Source of the DNA: Granulicella rosea
GTDB taxonomy: Bacteria; Acidobacteriota; Terriglobia; Terriglobales; Acidobacteriaceae
Direction of reading: 5' to 3'
DNA length: 64,000 bases
NCBI RefSeq assembly: GCF_900188085.1
Contig: NZ_FZOU01000001.1
Location: 434,001 to 498,000 of the forward strand
This document shows positions 33,731 to 42,193 of the stretch, in pieces. Positions within the stretch are counted from its first letter, which is position 1, and each line of letters begins with the position of its first letter. The position numbers and the translations under genes were made by a program. The notes beneath the pieces are model-generated. The model made no database searches. It worked only from the letters and a program-made list of their open reading frames with translations, and was not told where the DNA came from.

Positions 33731-35344
33731 TTAGCTGCCCAGCTCCACCAGCCGCACGCTGGCGATGGCTTCCACCTTCTTCAACGCGGCGAGCGCCGTT
33801 CCAGCGGCCGCCGGGCTCGGAACGTCGATCTGCACGACGGCGAGCGCCTGTCCCTGCGGAACCCTGCCCGCGCGCGTGCTGCGGCCGAGGGCGAAGTTGG
33901 CGATGTTGATCTGGTGCTCGCCCAGGATCGTGCCGATGCGTCCGACCACGCCAGGTACGTCGTGGTTGCGGATCGCGACCAGCGTGCCGTGCAGCGGCGC
34001 CTCGATATCGATGCCGTCGTAGCTGAGCAGCCGGGGGCTGGTGCCGTGCAGCACCGTCGCCGAGGCGCTGGTGTCGCCCGTCGAGCTGTGCAACACCACC
34101 TTCAGCACCGAGCCGACGCCGCCCGAGGTGAACTCCTTCTTGTCCTCCTGGATGCGGATGCCGCGCTCCTCCGCGATGGCCGCCGCGTTGATCCGGTTGA
34201 CGGAGTTGCCGCCCTCGGTGTCGGCGAAGATGCCCGCAATCACAGCGTTGCGAATCAGGTCCGTCTTGCCCGCGGCGATGCGGCCGGTGTAGGAGATCTG
34301 GATGTTCTCGAGGTTCCCCGGCGCGGCGTGCGAGAGGAAGTGTCCGAGCCGCTCGGCCATCTCGATGTACGGCGCCACCTCGATGTACTCCTCGTGCGAG
34401 AGCGACGGCAGGTTGACCGCGTTCTGCACCACGCCCAGCTTCAGGTAGTCGCGCACCTGCATGGCGAGCTGGATGCCGATGGCCTCCTGCGCCTCGTCCG
34501 TCGCGCCTGCAATATGCGGCGACAAAAGCACGTTCGGCAGGTCGAAGTAGGGCGAGTTCTTCAGCGGCTCCTGCGTGAAGACGTCGAGCGCCGCGCCGCC
34601 GACCTGGCCGGACTTCAGCCCCTCGACCAGCGCCTCGTCGACGATCAGCTCGCCGCGCGCGCAGTTCACGATGCGGATGCCCTTCTTCATGATCGCGATG
34701 GAGTTCTTGTTGATCAGGCCTTCGGTCTGGGTCGTCAGACCGACGTGCAGGGTGAGGTAGTCGGAGGTGCGGAAGAGCTCGTCGATCGAGACCAGCGCGA
34801 CGTCGTTCTCGCGCGCGATCACCGGCGCGACGAACGGGTCGTAGCCGATCAGGTGCATGCCGAAGGCGCGGGCGCGGCGGGCGACTTCAAGCCCGATGCG
34901 TCCCAGGCCGACGATGCCCAGCGTCTTGCCGCGCAGCTCCGAGCCCTGCAGGGACTTCTTGTCCCACGTGCCGGCGTGCATGGTCGTGTTCGCGCGCGGA
35001 ATCGAACGCGCCATCGAGACCATCAGGCCGAGGGTCAGCTCGGCCACGGCGACGGCGTTCGCGCCGGGCGTGTTCATGACCACGATGCCGTGGCGAGTAG
35101 CGGCGGCGGTGTCGATGTTGTCGACGCCCACGCCGGCGCGGCCGATGACCCGCAGCTTCGGCGCGTGTTCGAGCAGCGCCGCATCGGCCTGCACGGCGGA
35201 CCGGACGATGAGCGCGTCGGCGTCTTTCAGTTCTTCGGCGAGCGAGCCTTTGATCTTGTCGGCGGTGATGCAGCTCCAGCCGGGCTCTGTCTGCAGGATG
35301 GCAAGGGTGGCAGGGGAGACTTTCTCAGCAAGGACAATCTTCAT
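33731..35344 (-). CDS. serA: D-3-phosphoglycerate dehydrogenase, long type with ASB and ACT domains
   Basis: 537 aa. It oxidises 3-phosphoglycerate with NAD, the first committed step of serine synthesis. The substrate/NAD core shows VGRAGVGVDNID, GLGRIGLEVARRARAFGM, the catalytic Arg in NCARGELIVDE, and the Glu-His relay ending in LSPHIAGATDEAQ. An intervening ASB domain spans about residues 315-450, and a C-terminal ACT domain (PGVVGRIGTILGEHQINIAN) would bind serine for feedback control. No serB or dedicated serC is next to it; a class V aminotransferase lies 7 kb away. Confidence 0.97.
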   Translation of the reverse strand: MKIVLAEKVSPATLAILQTEPGWSCITADKIKGSLAEELKDADALIVRSAVQADAALLEHAPKLRVIGRAGVGVDNIDTAAATRHGIVVMNTPGANAVAVAELTLGLMVSMARSIPRANTTMHAGTWDKKSLQGSELRGKTLGIVGLGRIGLEVARRARAFGMHLIGYDPFVAPVIARENDVALVSIDELFRTSDYLTLHVGLTTQTEGLINKNSIAIMKKGIRIVNCARGELIVDEALVEGLKSGQVGGAALDVFTQEPLKNSPYFDLPNVLLSPHIAGATDEAQEAIGIQLAMQVRDYLKLGVVQNAVNLPSLSHEEYIEVAPYIEMAERLGHFLSHAAPGNLENIQISYTGRIAAGKTDLIRNAVIAGIFADTEGGNSVNRINAAAIAEERGIRIQEDKKEFTSGGVGSVLKVVLHSSTGDTSASATVLHGTSPRLLSYDGIDIEAPLHGTLVAIRNHDVPGVVGRIGTILGEHQINIANFALGRSTRAGRVPQGQALAVVQIDVPSPAAAGTALAALKKVEAIASVRLVELGS

Positions 35345-35445
35345 GGGGCGGACGGGGCTCCAGACTTTCAGGTCGAACGATTTGACTGCTGCGTCCAGTG
35401 TATCGGGATTGCCGCCCTTACGAACCCGGTACCGCGTTGCCCCGT

Positions 35446-36099
35446 CTATTTGTGCAAGGTTGTCGCGTATTCCTTATCCAGTTGCTCGATCAGTTGCTTC
35501 AACGTCATCAGCCGGAGGCACATCCTGGCAGAGCCGATCATCAGCTCATGAGCGTCCGGCTGGCTCATCCTGCTGAGGGAGTCCTTCTTGCCCGGCTCAT
35601 TCGCCGCGACGAGAGGCGCAGCCAGCTCGACCTGCGCGGTGAAGATCTTCACCGCCTCCGTGTCGACCAGTTCCTGCTGGTTGTACGCGTCGGCGTAGCT
35701 CTGCACCTCTTCCGTAGGCATATAGGTGAGCGCGCCCGTATCGCGGGCAGAGCGCCAGGCCGAATCGTTAAACGACGACCATTTGAAGGTGAAGTGCATC
35801 TCGTTGTTGTCCAGAGCATGCGAATCGCCAAGGTAGGCGCGCGCCTTCTGCATGTTGACCTTCATATTGTCGGCATCGGCCTGGACATTGACGGTGTTCG
35901 CCTTGGCCTCCGTGGAGTTCTGTTCCAGCTCGTGATGAATGTTCTCGCGCGCCTCGGCGACGAGGTGGCGATGGTGCATCCACTCGACCGAGCCCTCCAA
36001 CCCGAGCGCGATCACAAGACCGATGGTGATGGTCGCGATATGAATGAAAAAATCTCGCCAGCCGTGAACGGAGGAGTGCGGAGGATGTACGTCAAGCAT
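35446..36099 (-). CDS. Hypothetical single-pass membrane protein with coiled coil
   Basis: 217 aa. A short cytoplasmic start (MLDVHPPHSSVHGWRDFF) is followed by one membrane helix (about 20-37, IATITIGLVIALGLEGSV). A polar region then begins HHRHLVAEARENIHHELEQN, predicted helical and coiled-coil-like, and continues to the C-terminus (LKQLIEQLDKEYATTL). The pattern HGWRDFFIHIATITIGLLIALGLE recurs in acidobacterial and bacteroidetal proteins of unknown role, as far as I recall. No good ribosome site. I infer only an inner-membrane anchor with a large periplasmic part. Confidence 0.65.
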   Translation of the reverse strand: MLDVHPPHSSVHGWRDFFIHIATITIGLVIALGLEGSVEWMHHRHLVAEARENIHHELEQNSTEAKANTVNVQADADNMKVNMQKARAYLGDSHALDNNEMHFTFKWSSFNDSAWRSARDTGALTYMPTEEVQSYADAYNQQELVDTEAVKIFTAQVELAAPLVAANEPGKKDSLSRMSQPDAHELMIGSARMCLRLMTLKQLIEQLDKEYATTLHK

Positions 36100-36166
36100 C
36101 GTGGAGGCCCCTTGCCGAGTGGGTTCTGATGCCTTCAGCTTAACTCATGCAGAGACGCCGGGGCTG

Positions 36167-36794
36167 CTATTTTGCCGGCCAGAGACGAGCGGCACGAAGC
36201 TCAAAGCCCTGAACCGGGCCGCTGCCCTGAATTATCTCCGGGCGAAGCAGCAACTCCGGTTCCCCGCCTGGACGGTAGATGACTACGTTGCCGTCAAGGG
36301 GATCGACCAGCCACGCAAGCTGCGCGCCGTTATCCAACCACGTCTGCATTTTGGCCTCGAGCAGCTCGCGGGAGTCGGTGCCCGAACGAACCTCGATGAT
36401 GAACTCCGGGCAGAGCGGCGGGAAGCTGGCCTGCTGCTCCGATGTCAGAGCATTCCAGCGCGTGAGGGATAGCCACGCGCCATCCGGCGAGAGACACGAG
36501 CCGTCCAGAAGGTTGAAACCCGCATTTGGGGAGAAGGAAACCCGCATTTGGGGAGAAGACAATACCCGTTCCGTCATCCGCACCCCAGACAACGAGTGCA
36601 GACGAGACGTGCCCTTCATTCGAGCCGTCAATGCCTCCGACCGGAGCCATGACTGTAAGCTCTCCCTCTCTCGTTCTTTCAATTTTGAAAGGCCTGTTCT
36701 GCTCCGAGAAGCGAATCAATTCTTCGTCGGTCAGAGCGACCGCCGGGCGAAGGATGATCGGGAGCGAAAGACCTTCGAGATTGAACTGCACCAT
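36167..36794 (-). pseudogene. Uma2-family gene broken by a 22-bp tandem duplication (copy 2)
   Basis: Read leftward from ATG 36794, the gene encodes a normal Uma2 N-terminus (MVQFNLEGLSLPIILRPAVA) up to FSPNAGF, then loses frame. The second half, in another frame, resumes at FSPNAGFNLLDGSCLSPDGA and runs to a normal end (AARLWPAK) with PPLCPEFIIEVRS and NGAQLAWLVDP. The break coincides with two adjacent 22-base copies at 36515-36558. Removing one copy restores a ~200-aa protein colinear with the intact gene at 41481-42083. As written it makes a truncated protein. It could be a recent or reversible mutation. Confidence 0.85.
36515..36558. repeat. 22-bp perfect tandem duplication inside the Uma2 pseudogene
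   Basis: Two identical units, 36515-36536 and 36537-36558, each starting GAAACCCGCATTTGGGGAGA. Twenty-two is not a multiple of three, so one extra unit shifts the frame by +1. Confidence 0.95.
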
Positions 36795-36837
36795 GTAAGC
36801 TCCGATGCGGCTTTCTTGAAATCAACCTACCACTTCC

Positions 36838-38031
36838 TTACCCAAACAAATGCGGTACGAACGAGCTCAAATTATCCGTAATCGGCCCGACCGACTCACG
36901 AATCCCCATGCCGCCGCACTCCTGGTCGATCATCCACAGGCCAAGCACCGGGTAGCGCGGCTGGCCGGTCGTCGTATCCGGAAAGACGCATGCGGGGGCG
37001 AGCGCCTGGTAGATAAACCGGCCATCGCCGTAAGGGCCGTCCGTCGCGATGGGCGCGGCGTTCGGCTGCACGATGGTGATGTTCGCGCCTTCGCGGGAGT
37101 AGATGGGCTTGCGCACATAGCTGCCCATGCTGCCGGGCGAGTCGAAGTGCGCCTCCAGCAACAGCGGGTGGTTCGGGTACAGCTCCCACAGGATCGGCAG
37201 AATGCCCTTGTTCGAGAGCAGCAGCTTCCACAGCGGCTCGATCCACGTCATCGTCCGGTAGACGTCGAGCGCGTGCGGACCGAACTCCTCGCCCAGCATC
37301 GCCTCCCACGGGTACAGCTTGAAGATCGACCGGATCTCGCTCTCCTCCGGGTCGGCGTCGACGAAGCACGCGCGGTCGGGATTCCAGCCGATGTCCTGTA
37401 GCGCGATGCGCTGGGTCTGCAGCCCGGCCTGGTTCGCCGTGTCCTGCAGGTAGGTGACGGTCAGCAGATCCTCCGGCTCGTCCGTCCCTTCGAGCGCTGC
37501 GAAGTAGAGCGGCTTGTCCAGATAGTCGGCCACGTCCTTCCACTTGGCGATCAGGCGCTCGTGCAGCGAGTTGAACTGGTCCGGAGTGGCCGTGAACTGT
37601 CGGCCCACCTCTTCGAGCCAGTGCCACTGCACCACCGACGCCTCCAGCAGCGAGGTCGGCGTGTCGGCGTTGTATTCGAGCAGCTTCGGCGGGGCGTAGC
37701 CTGCGCCGGCCCATGCGATGTCGAAGCGTCCATAGATCGCCGGCGGCTCATGCTCCCACGCCCATTCGAGCATCGGCACGGCGTCGGCGGGAATGGCCAG
37801 CTCGGCGTAGCGCTGCTTGTCGATGACATGCTGCGCGGCGGCCAGGCACATCGTCTGAAGCTCGTTCGCCGCGGCTTCGAGCGTGTCGACCTCCGCGGCC
37901 GTGAAGCGGTAGCAGGCGGACTCATCCCAGTAAGTGCGCGGCGCCATGATGGCCGGCGAGTGGTACGTGAGGCCGACGGATTCCACTTTGCTCTGCCAGT
38001 CTGGACGAGGCTTGATCGAGATGCGCTGCAT
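36838..38031 (-). CDS. Glutathionylspermidine synthase-family ATP-grasp protein (YgiC-like)
   Basis: 397 aa, matching the C-terminal synthetase domain family of Gsp. Seen are WDESACYRF, FDIAWAG, PKLLEYNADTPTSLLEASVV, LLSNKGILPILWELYPNHPLL, YVRKPIYSREGANI and the C-terminal MGIRESVGPITDN. Such enzymes use ATP to join a carboxylate to an amine; E. coli YgiC lacks glutathionylspermidine activity, so the substrate here is open. The YNADTP and RKP blocks that bind ATP/Mg are intact. It begins 21 bases after a YgiB-like lipoprotein gene. Confidence 0.88.
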   Translation of the reverse strand: MQRISIKPRPDWQSKVESVGLTYHSPAIMAPRTYWDESACYRFTAAEVDTLEAAANELQTMCLAAAQHVIDKQRYAELAIPADAVPMLEWAWEHEPPAIYGRFDIAWAGAGYAPPKLLEYNADTPTSLLEASVVQWHWLEEVGRQFTATPDQFNSLHERLIAKWKDVADYLDKPLYFAALEGTDEPEDLLTVTYLQDTANQAGLQTQRIALQDIGWNPDRACFVDADPEESEIRSIFKLYPWEAMLGEEFGPHALDVYRTMTWIEPLWKLLLSNKGILPILWELYPNHPLLLEAHFDSPGSMGSYVRKPIYSREGANITIVQPNAAPIATDGPYGDGRFIYQALAPACVFPDTTTGQPRYPVLGLWMIDQECGGMGIRESVGPITDNLSSFVPHLFG

Positions 38032-38052
38032 TGGCCGGTTTCCCCCTGCTAG

Positions 38053-38415
38053 CTATTCTCCGCCACCGCCGCCTTCTCCGCCACCGCCGCCGTGCGAAGA
38101 TCCGAATCCGCCACGCGTGGTTCCGGTGGAGTAACTCGCGCCGGCCATCGGAGTGTAGTCGCCGCCCGTGACGATCGTCCCCGGCGCGTAGCTTCCACCG
38201 CCGCCGTAGTAGTAGCGGTAGGTCGGGTAATAGACGACGCCGGAGCCGTTCTGCACCGGCTGCTGCTGGCCGTTCGCCTGGCAGAAGTGGTCGTCGACGA
38301 CGCGGTTCTGCTCATCGACGCAACGCTGCATCTGCGGACGCCGGCAGCCCGTGGTCAGGATGACGACCGCCGTGGCGGCTAGAAGGGGCGCGTAGACGTG
38401 GAGAGAACGCTTCAT
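38053..38415 (-). CDS. YgiB-like Gly-rich lipoprotein
   Basis: 120 aa. A signal peptide with lipobox ILTTGC gives Cys24 as lipidation site. The short conserved part QRCVDEQNRVVDDHFC carries two cysteines, as in DUF1190/YgiB proteins. The rest is Tyr/Gly-rich (YRYYYGGGGSY) and ends in a run of Gly and Glu. In E. coli ygiB precedes ygiC; here the same order is seen with a 21-base gap. I infer a functional pair at the envelope. The family assignment rests on position plus the short Cys motif. Confidence 0.65.
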   Translation of the reverse strand: MKRSLHVYAPLLAATAVVILTTGCRRPQMQRCVDEQNRVVDDHFCQANGQQQPVQNGSGVVYYPTYRYYYGGGGSYAPGTIVTGGDYTPMAGASYSTGTTRGGFGSSHGGGGGEGGGGGE

Positions 38416-38536
38416 CGATGCCTACGAGATTAGCTGCCCGCATCAAGAATGACAAAGATAGCTCCGCCTGCGAGTATCCAGGGACCGTACGTCTCCCCAA
38501 ATCCATTGCGGTGGGTGAGGTGACGCAGAGTGCCGC

Positions 38537-40507
38537 CTATGGTCTTGTTCCGAGGATTTTTCCGGCTACTCCGGCGGACAAGGGAGTAACCACTGGAGCG
38601 GCCTGGCCAACGATCTCTACAATGGAGCTGCTCCCCGTGTTTCCGATCCAAACGTTTCCTGATCCGTCCAGAGCAATGTCGGACGGGTAGTTGAGGATGC
38701 CACTGTCTTGGAGATACGGCGATCCCGACCGAGGTACGCCTGTATTCGAAAACTCGGATATCCCAGGATCGTTGATGGTGTAGTTCGCAATCCACACATT
38801 GCCGTCACCGTCGATCCCGATCCCCTCCGGAGTATTGATACCGCCACCGGTGAAACTCTCACACGAACCGGTTGCCGACCATCGCTGGATCGAGCTGCCC
38901 CCTGAGGAGGTACTGCTTGTCGTCCAGACGTTATCGCTGGCGTCTACGGCTACCCCCGTATAAAAGCCGGAGCCAATTCCCAGGGAAGTGTTGCACCCTG
39001 TCCGGAAAATCGAGATTGGGACGTCAGTATTCGTAAACTCCGCAAGACCCGGACCGTTCGTAACCCAGACATCTCCAGACTGATCGAACGCAATGGAATA
39101 CGGACCCGACTCCTCCTGGTTGAAGGCGAGAAATCCACCCGTTGAGGAAAGCTCTGTGAGGCTGCCGTAAGTGATGGCGTTTTTCCCGATATTATATTGA
39201 AGGCTGGTTACCCAAACATTTCCTAACCCGTCAATGGCGATGGCGTCAGGAACTTGAATCTGGCCTCCCGGAGTCGTATACGGTCCTGTACCTGCGCTTG
39301 ATATGACTGTCCCATTACTGGATAGTTCAGTAACACTGTTGCCAGACTTATTTGCTATCCATGCATTTCCAGATGCGTCGATTGCTATGCCGTCGGCATA
39401 GTTGAGTCCGCCGCCGACGTACCCGTTATTCCCGGAGAGCAGGGCGCCAGAGCTTCCCATCTTCGTGACTACGTTCTTATTTTGGGAGCTTGTCGACCAG
39501 ATATTCCCCAGGCCGTCAATCGCCATGTGCCCGCCAATCGCGTTGCCTGGAGCTGTAAATGTGATCGCGATAGCGAAGTCATGGGGAACGCCGGATAGTA
39601 CTGGAGCAAAGGGCGCTGCCGCGTTTGCGTTGTTAAATAACGCGGCGACGTTCGCCCCGGAATTATGGGCGATGTTGATCGCAGCCGTGGCTGTATCGCT
39701 GCCTGCCGTCGCAGTCGAACCCCCACTTTTCGCATTCGAGAATAGCGTGTTGCACGGAGTCGAAGATGGACCTGTCGTGTTCACGCAGGCAGCCAGCGTG
39801 TTCGCAAGACTGTTGATTGTCGCTTGCGGAGCAACGCCATTACCGGCCGGGGTCGTCGCCAAAGCCGTGCCCGATCCGAGGTCAACCAGATTTGCCGCAT
39901 TTTCGAACGCGTTTGCGATACCGATCTGCGCAAGCGCAGTGCCTGAACTGGACACGTGGGTCGCATCGCTGGCGAAGCCCGCAAAAGCATAGGCTGCCGC
40001 GATCGTGGAGACCTCATTAATCGATACATAAGGGATCGTTGAAAAATTACCCATAGGCGGGCAGCTGCCAAGAATCGCCATCGCTCCTACCGCGGAGTTG
40101 ATGCCTGCTCCCGGGTTGCCGCCGAGCGCATACATATAGACCTGCTGACCGGGCGTGCAGGAGACTGAGATGTCGAAATCGCCGTTGGCATCGGTAGTGC
40201 TATAGAAGAAGCCATTGGTCGCGCCTCCACTGGCGTCTAACGCCGTACTGCCGGGAACACTGGTGAGGAGCGACAAGGATGCATTCAACGTCGATGGAGC
40301 AATGCCGTTTCCGCCGTAGCCCGTCGTGTTAGCGGCTAATAGATAAATATGTGCGCCGGCGATCGGCTGCTGGCCCCCGTGAACCTCTCCCTGAAGGCGC
40401 TGGCTACTCACCACATGCGTTGTGGAAGGACTGGCGGCATCTTCGGTCATCGCACAGCCGACAAGAAAAAGGCTCGACGAAAAAAGCACAATAACCGCAA
40501 AGCGCAT
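38537..40507 (-). CDS. NHL/Vgb-like repeat lipoprotein with HGGQQPIAGA domain (paralogue 2)
   Basis: 656 aa. A lipobox FLVGC gives Cys18. Residues about 40-140 hold GEVHGGQQPIAGAHIYLLAA and the same Cys-containing fold as paralogue 1 (CTPGQQVYMYALGGNPGAG). The propeller part, from about residue 300, repeats D-x-x-G-N-x-W blades (LGNIWSTSSQN, SGNAWIANKSGN, LGNVWVTSLQ, DGNVWIANYT, SGNVWIGNTG). It ends in ILGTRP, matching MLGVRP of the paralogue at 16362-18263. Codon use is less GC-rich than its neighbours (one sampled line 40% GC). ATG 40507 is at the signal peptide. Function unknown; probably outer-membrane anchored. Confidence 0.8.
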   Translation of the reverse strand: MRFAVIVLFSSSLFLVGCAMTEDAASPSTTHVVSSQRLQGEVHGGQQPIAGAHIYLLAANTTGYGGNGIAPSTLNASLSLLTSVPGSTALDASGGATNGFFYSTTDANGDFDISVSCTPGQQVYMYALGGNPGAGINSAVGAMAILGSCPPMGNFSTIPYVSINEVSTIAAAYAFAGFASDATHVSSSGTALAQIGIANAFENAANLVDLGSGTALATTPAGNGVAPQATINSLANTLAACVNTTGPSSTPCNTLFSNAKSGGSTATAGSDTATAAINIAHNSGANVAALFNNANAAAPFAPVLSGVPHDFAIAITFTAPGNAIGGHMAIDGLGNIWSTSSQNKNVVTKMGSSGALLSGNNGYVGGGLNYADGIAIDASGNAWIANKSGNSVTELSSNGTVISSAGTGPYTTPGGQIQVPDAIAIDGLGNVWVTSLQYNIGKNAITYGSLTELSSTGGFLAFNQEESGPYSIAFDQSGDVWVTNGPGLAEFTNTDVPISIFRTGCNTSLGIGSGFYTGVAVDASDNVWTTSSTSSGGSSIQRWSATGSCESFTGGGINTPEGIGIDGDGNVWIANYTINDPGISEFSNTGVPRSGSPYLQDSGILNYPSDIALDGSGNVWIGNTGSSSIVEIVGQAAPVVTPLSAGVAGKILGTRP

Positions 40508-40670
40508 AAGTCGGCTCCGGAAACAATCTAGTCTAGATGCTCGAATACGGGGCCCGACTGTACGTGTTGCAGCTAACATACAAGATCGGCGGCAAATAGG
40601 AAAGAAGATTGTCAGGTTGGCGATATTCTGCGCATTTAAAGAAATAAAAAAAATAACGGCGAAACAAGTT

Positions 40671-40688
40671 CGACCGCTCGAGAGCGGT
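40671..40688. terminator. Possible terminator after the glutaminyl cyclase gene
   Basis: GACCGCTCGAGAGCGGTC is a perfect 18-base palindrome 12 bases beyond the minus-strand stop at 40700. A T-rich tract follows on that strand about 20 bases later, too far for a classic terminator, so this is tentative. Confidence 0.4.
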
Positions 40689-40699
40689 CGTATAAGTAA

Positions 40700-41476
40700 C
40701 TACTTCCCTGGCGGCACGAGCTTGATCTCAAACACCGCCGGCCAGTGTTTGCCCGTGACGAACAGGCGGTCTCCCTTGGCGTCGTAGGCGATGCCGTTCA
40801 GCACGGACTCGGCGTTCACCTTCTCGTCGTCCGGCAGCAACCCGGTCAGGTCGATCCAGCCGAGCACATGGCCGTCCTTCGGCGAGATGCGCGCGATGCG
40901 CTCCTCATGCCAGACATTCGCGTAGATCTCCCCCTTCACCAGTTCGAGCTCGTTCAACTGGCTGATCTCCTTCGCGCCGTCGTGAACGTCGATGTGCCGC
41001 GCCTCGGCGAAGGTCTTCGGGTTGCGGAAGCGCAGCGTGGACGAGCCGTCGCTGGTGACGATCTCCTTGTCCGTGCGCGTCATGCCCCAGCCTTCGCCCG
41101 CATAGGTGAACGTCGCGACCTGCCGCAGGCTGAAGCGGTCGAAGACGAAGCCGGCGTGCGTCTGCCAAGTCCACTCGAGGATGTTCGGCCCGAAGTCCAC
41201 GATGCCCTCGCCGAAGTACTGCGGCGGAATCGTCTGCTGCTGCAGAGGCTTGCCGGTCTTCGGCTCGATGACCAGGATGGACGAGTGCCCGTTCAACCCA
41301 GTCGACTCATAGAAGAGTCCGTTCAGGTAGAAGAAGCCCTCGGTGAAGCTGTCCGTCGAATGCGGATAGCGGGCCACGACCTTGTAGCCGTAGACAGGCG
41401 TCGCGGCCAGAAGATCGCCGGCGAAGAGAACAAACGCAAAGAGGAGAGCATGGGAAAACTGAACGGAGCGTCGCAT
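40700..41476 (-). CDS. Glutaminyl-peptide cyclotransferase (plant/bacterial QC type), exported
   Basis: 258 aa. A signal peptide (hydrophobic 8-22) is followed by a five-bladed propeller enzyme that converts N-terminal Gln to pyroglutamate on exported proteins. Conserved stretches are YPHSTDSFTEGFFY, LYESTGLNG, FGEGI, LEWTWQTHAGFVFD, GWGMTRTDKEIVTSDGSSTL, LNELELVKGEIYANVW and LNGIAYDAKGDRLFVTGKHW, including the Glu of FTEG and the C-terminal TGKxW. ATG 41476 starts four bases after the stop of the upstream Uma2 gene, so the two are probably cotranscribed. Confidence 0.92.
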   Translation of the reverse strand: MRRSVQFSHALLFAFVLFAGDLLAATPVYGYKVVARYPHSTDSFTEGFFYLNGLFYESTGLNGHSSILVIEPKTGKPLQQQTIPPQYFGEGIVDFGPNILEWTWQTHAGFVFDRFSLRQVATFTYAGEGWGMTRTDKEIVTSDGSSTLRFRNPKTFAEARHIDVHDGAKEISQLNELELVKGEIYANVWHEERIARISPKDGHVLGWIDLTGLLPDDEKVNAESVLNGIAYDAKGDRLFVTGKHWPAVFEIKLVPPGK

Positions 41477-41480
41477 GGGG

Positions 41481-42083
41481 TCAGCGCTTGGACCACAGGC
41501 GTGTGCAGTGAAGTTCAAAACCCGCTACAGATCCCGTTCCTTTCACCACATCCGGGCGGTCGAAGGTTCGTACCGCACTTCCTGCGCTGTAGACGCTGAT
41601 GTTGCCGTCGATCGGGTCGACGAGCCATGCCAACTCCGCTCCGTTGTCGAGCCAAAGCTGCATCTTGGCTTCGAGCAGACGGCGAGGGTCCGTGCGAGAG
41701 CGGACTTCGATGATGAACTCCGGACAAAGTGGCAAAAATCCCGCCTGCTCTTCCGCACTCAGCAGGTCCAGACGAGAACGAGCAACCCACGCCGCGTCCG
41801 GTGCAAGACAAGAGCCATCGGGCAGACTGAAACCCGCGTTCGGACCCGCCGCCACACCGCGGCCATCTCGCTCGGCCCATTGCAGCAGCTCCGAGGCGAC
41901 ATACAGCTCATGGGTTCCACCGGTGAATCCTACAGGCGTCATGATGGTGATCTCTCCGTTGCGATCGCGCTCGATCTTATACGGCTTGTTGTCCGCGGAA
42001 AATCGCATCAACTCGTCGTCGGTGAGCGTTGCGGAGGGACGCAGGGAGATGGGAGGGACCAGACTGGTCAAATTGAGCGACAT
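41481..42083 (-). CDS. Uma2-family (DUF820) putative nuclease, intact copy 3
   Basis: 200 aa. Fold landmarks are LTDDELMRFSADNKPYKIER, GGTHELYVASELLQW, the PNAGFSLPDGSCLAPDAAWV segment with the catalytic-type Asp, PLCPEFIIEVRS with Glu, and MQLWLDNGAELAWLVDP. It is colinear with the broken gene at 36167-36794, and both share PDG-S-C-L-x-PD and PEFIIEVRS. No partner protein is known for this family. The gene is four bases upstream of the glutaminyl cyclase gene. Confidence 0.87.
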   Translation of the reverse strand: MSLNLTSLVPPISLRPSATLTDDELMRFSADNKPYKIERDRNGEITIMTPVGFTGGTHELYVASELLQWAERDGRGVAAGPNAGFSLPDGSCLAPDAAWVARSRLDLLSAEEQAGFLPLCPEFIIEVRSRTDPRRLLEAKMQLWLDNGAELAWLVDPIDGNISVYSAGSAVRTFDRPDVVKGTGSVAGFELHCTRLWSKR

Positions 42084-42193
42084 AGCGGCTTCCTCCCTTG
42101 CAATGAGACGATCTTACATCGACCCTGCGGATGGTTGTCATGAGGGAATGGATGTCGCCTGCCCGGAGTGAACCCTCCGGGAAGGCGACCGGC

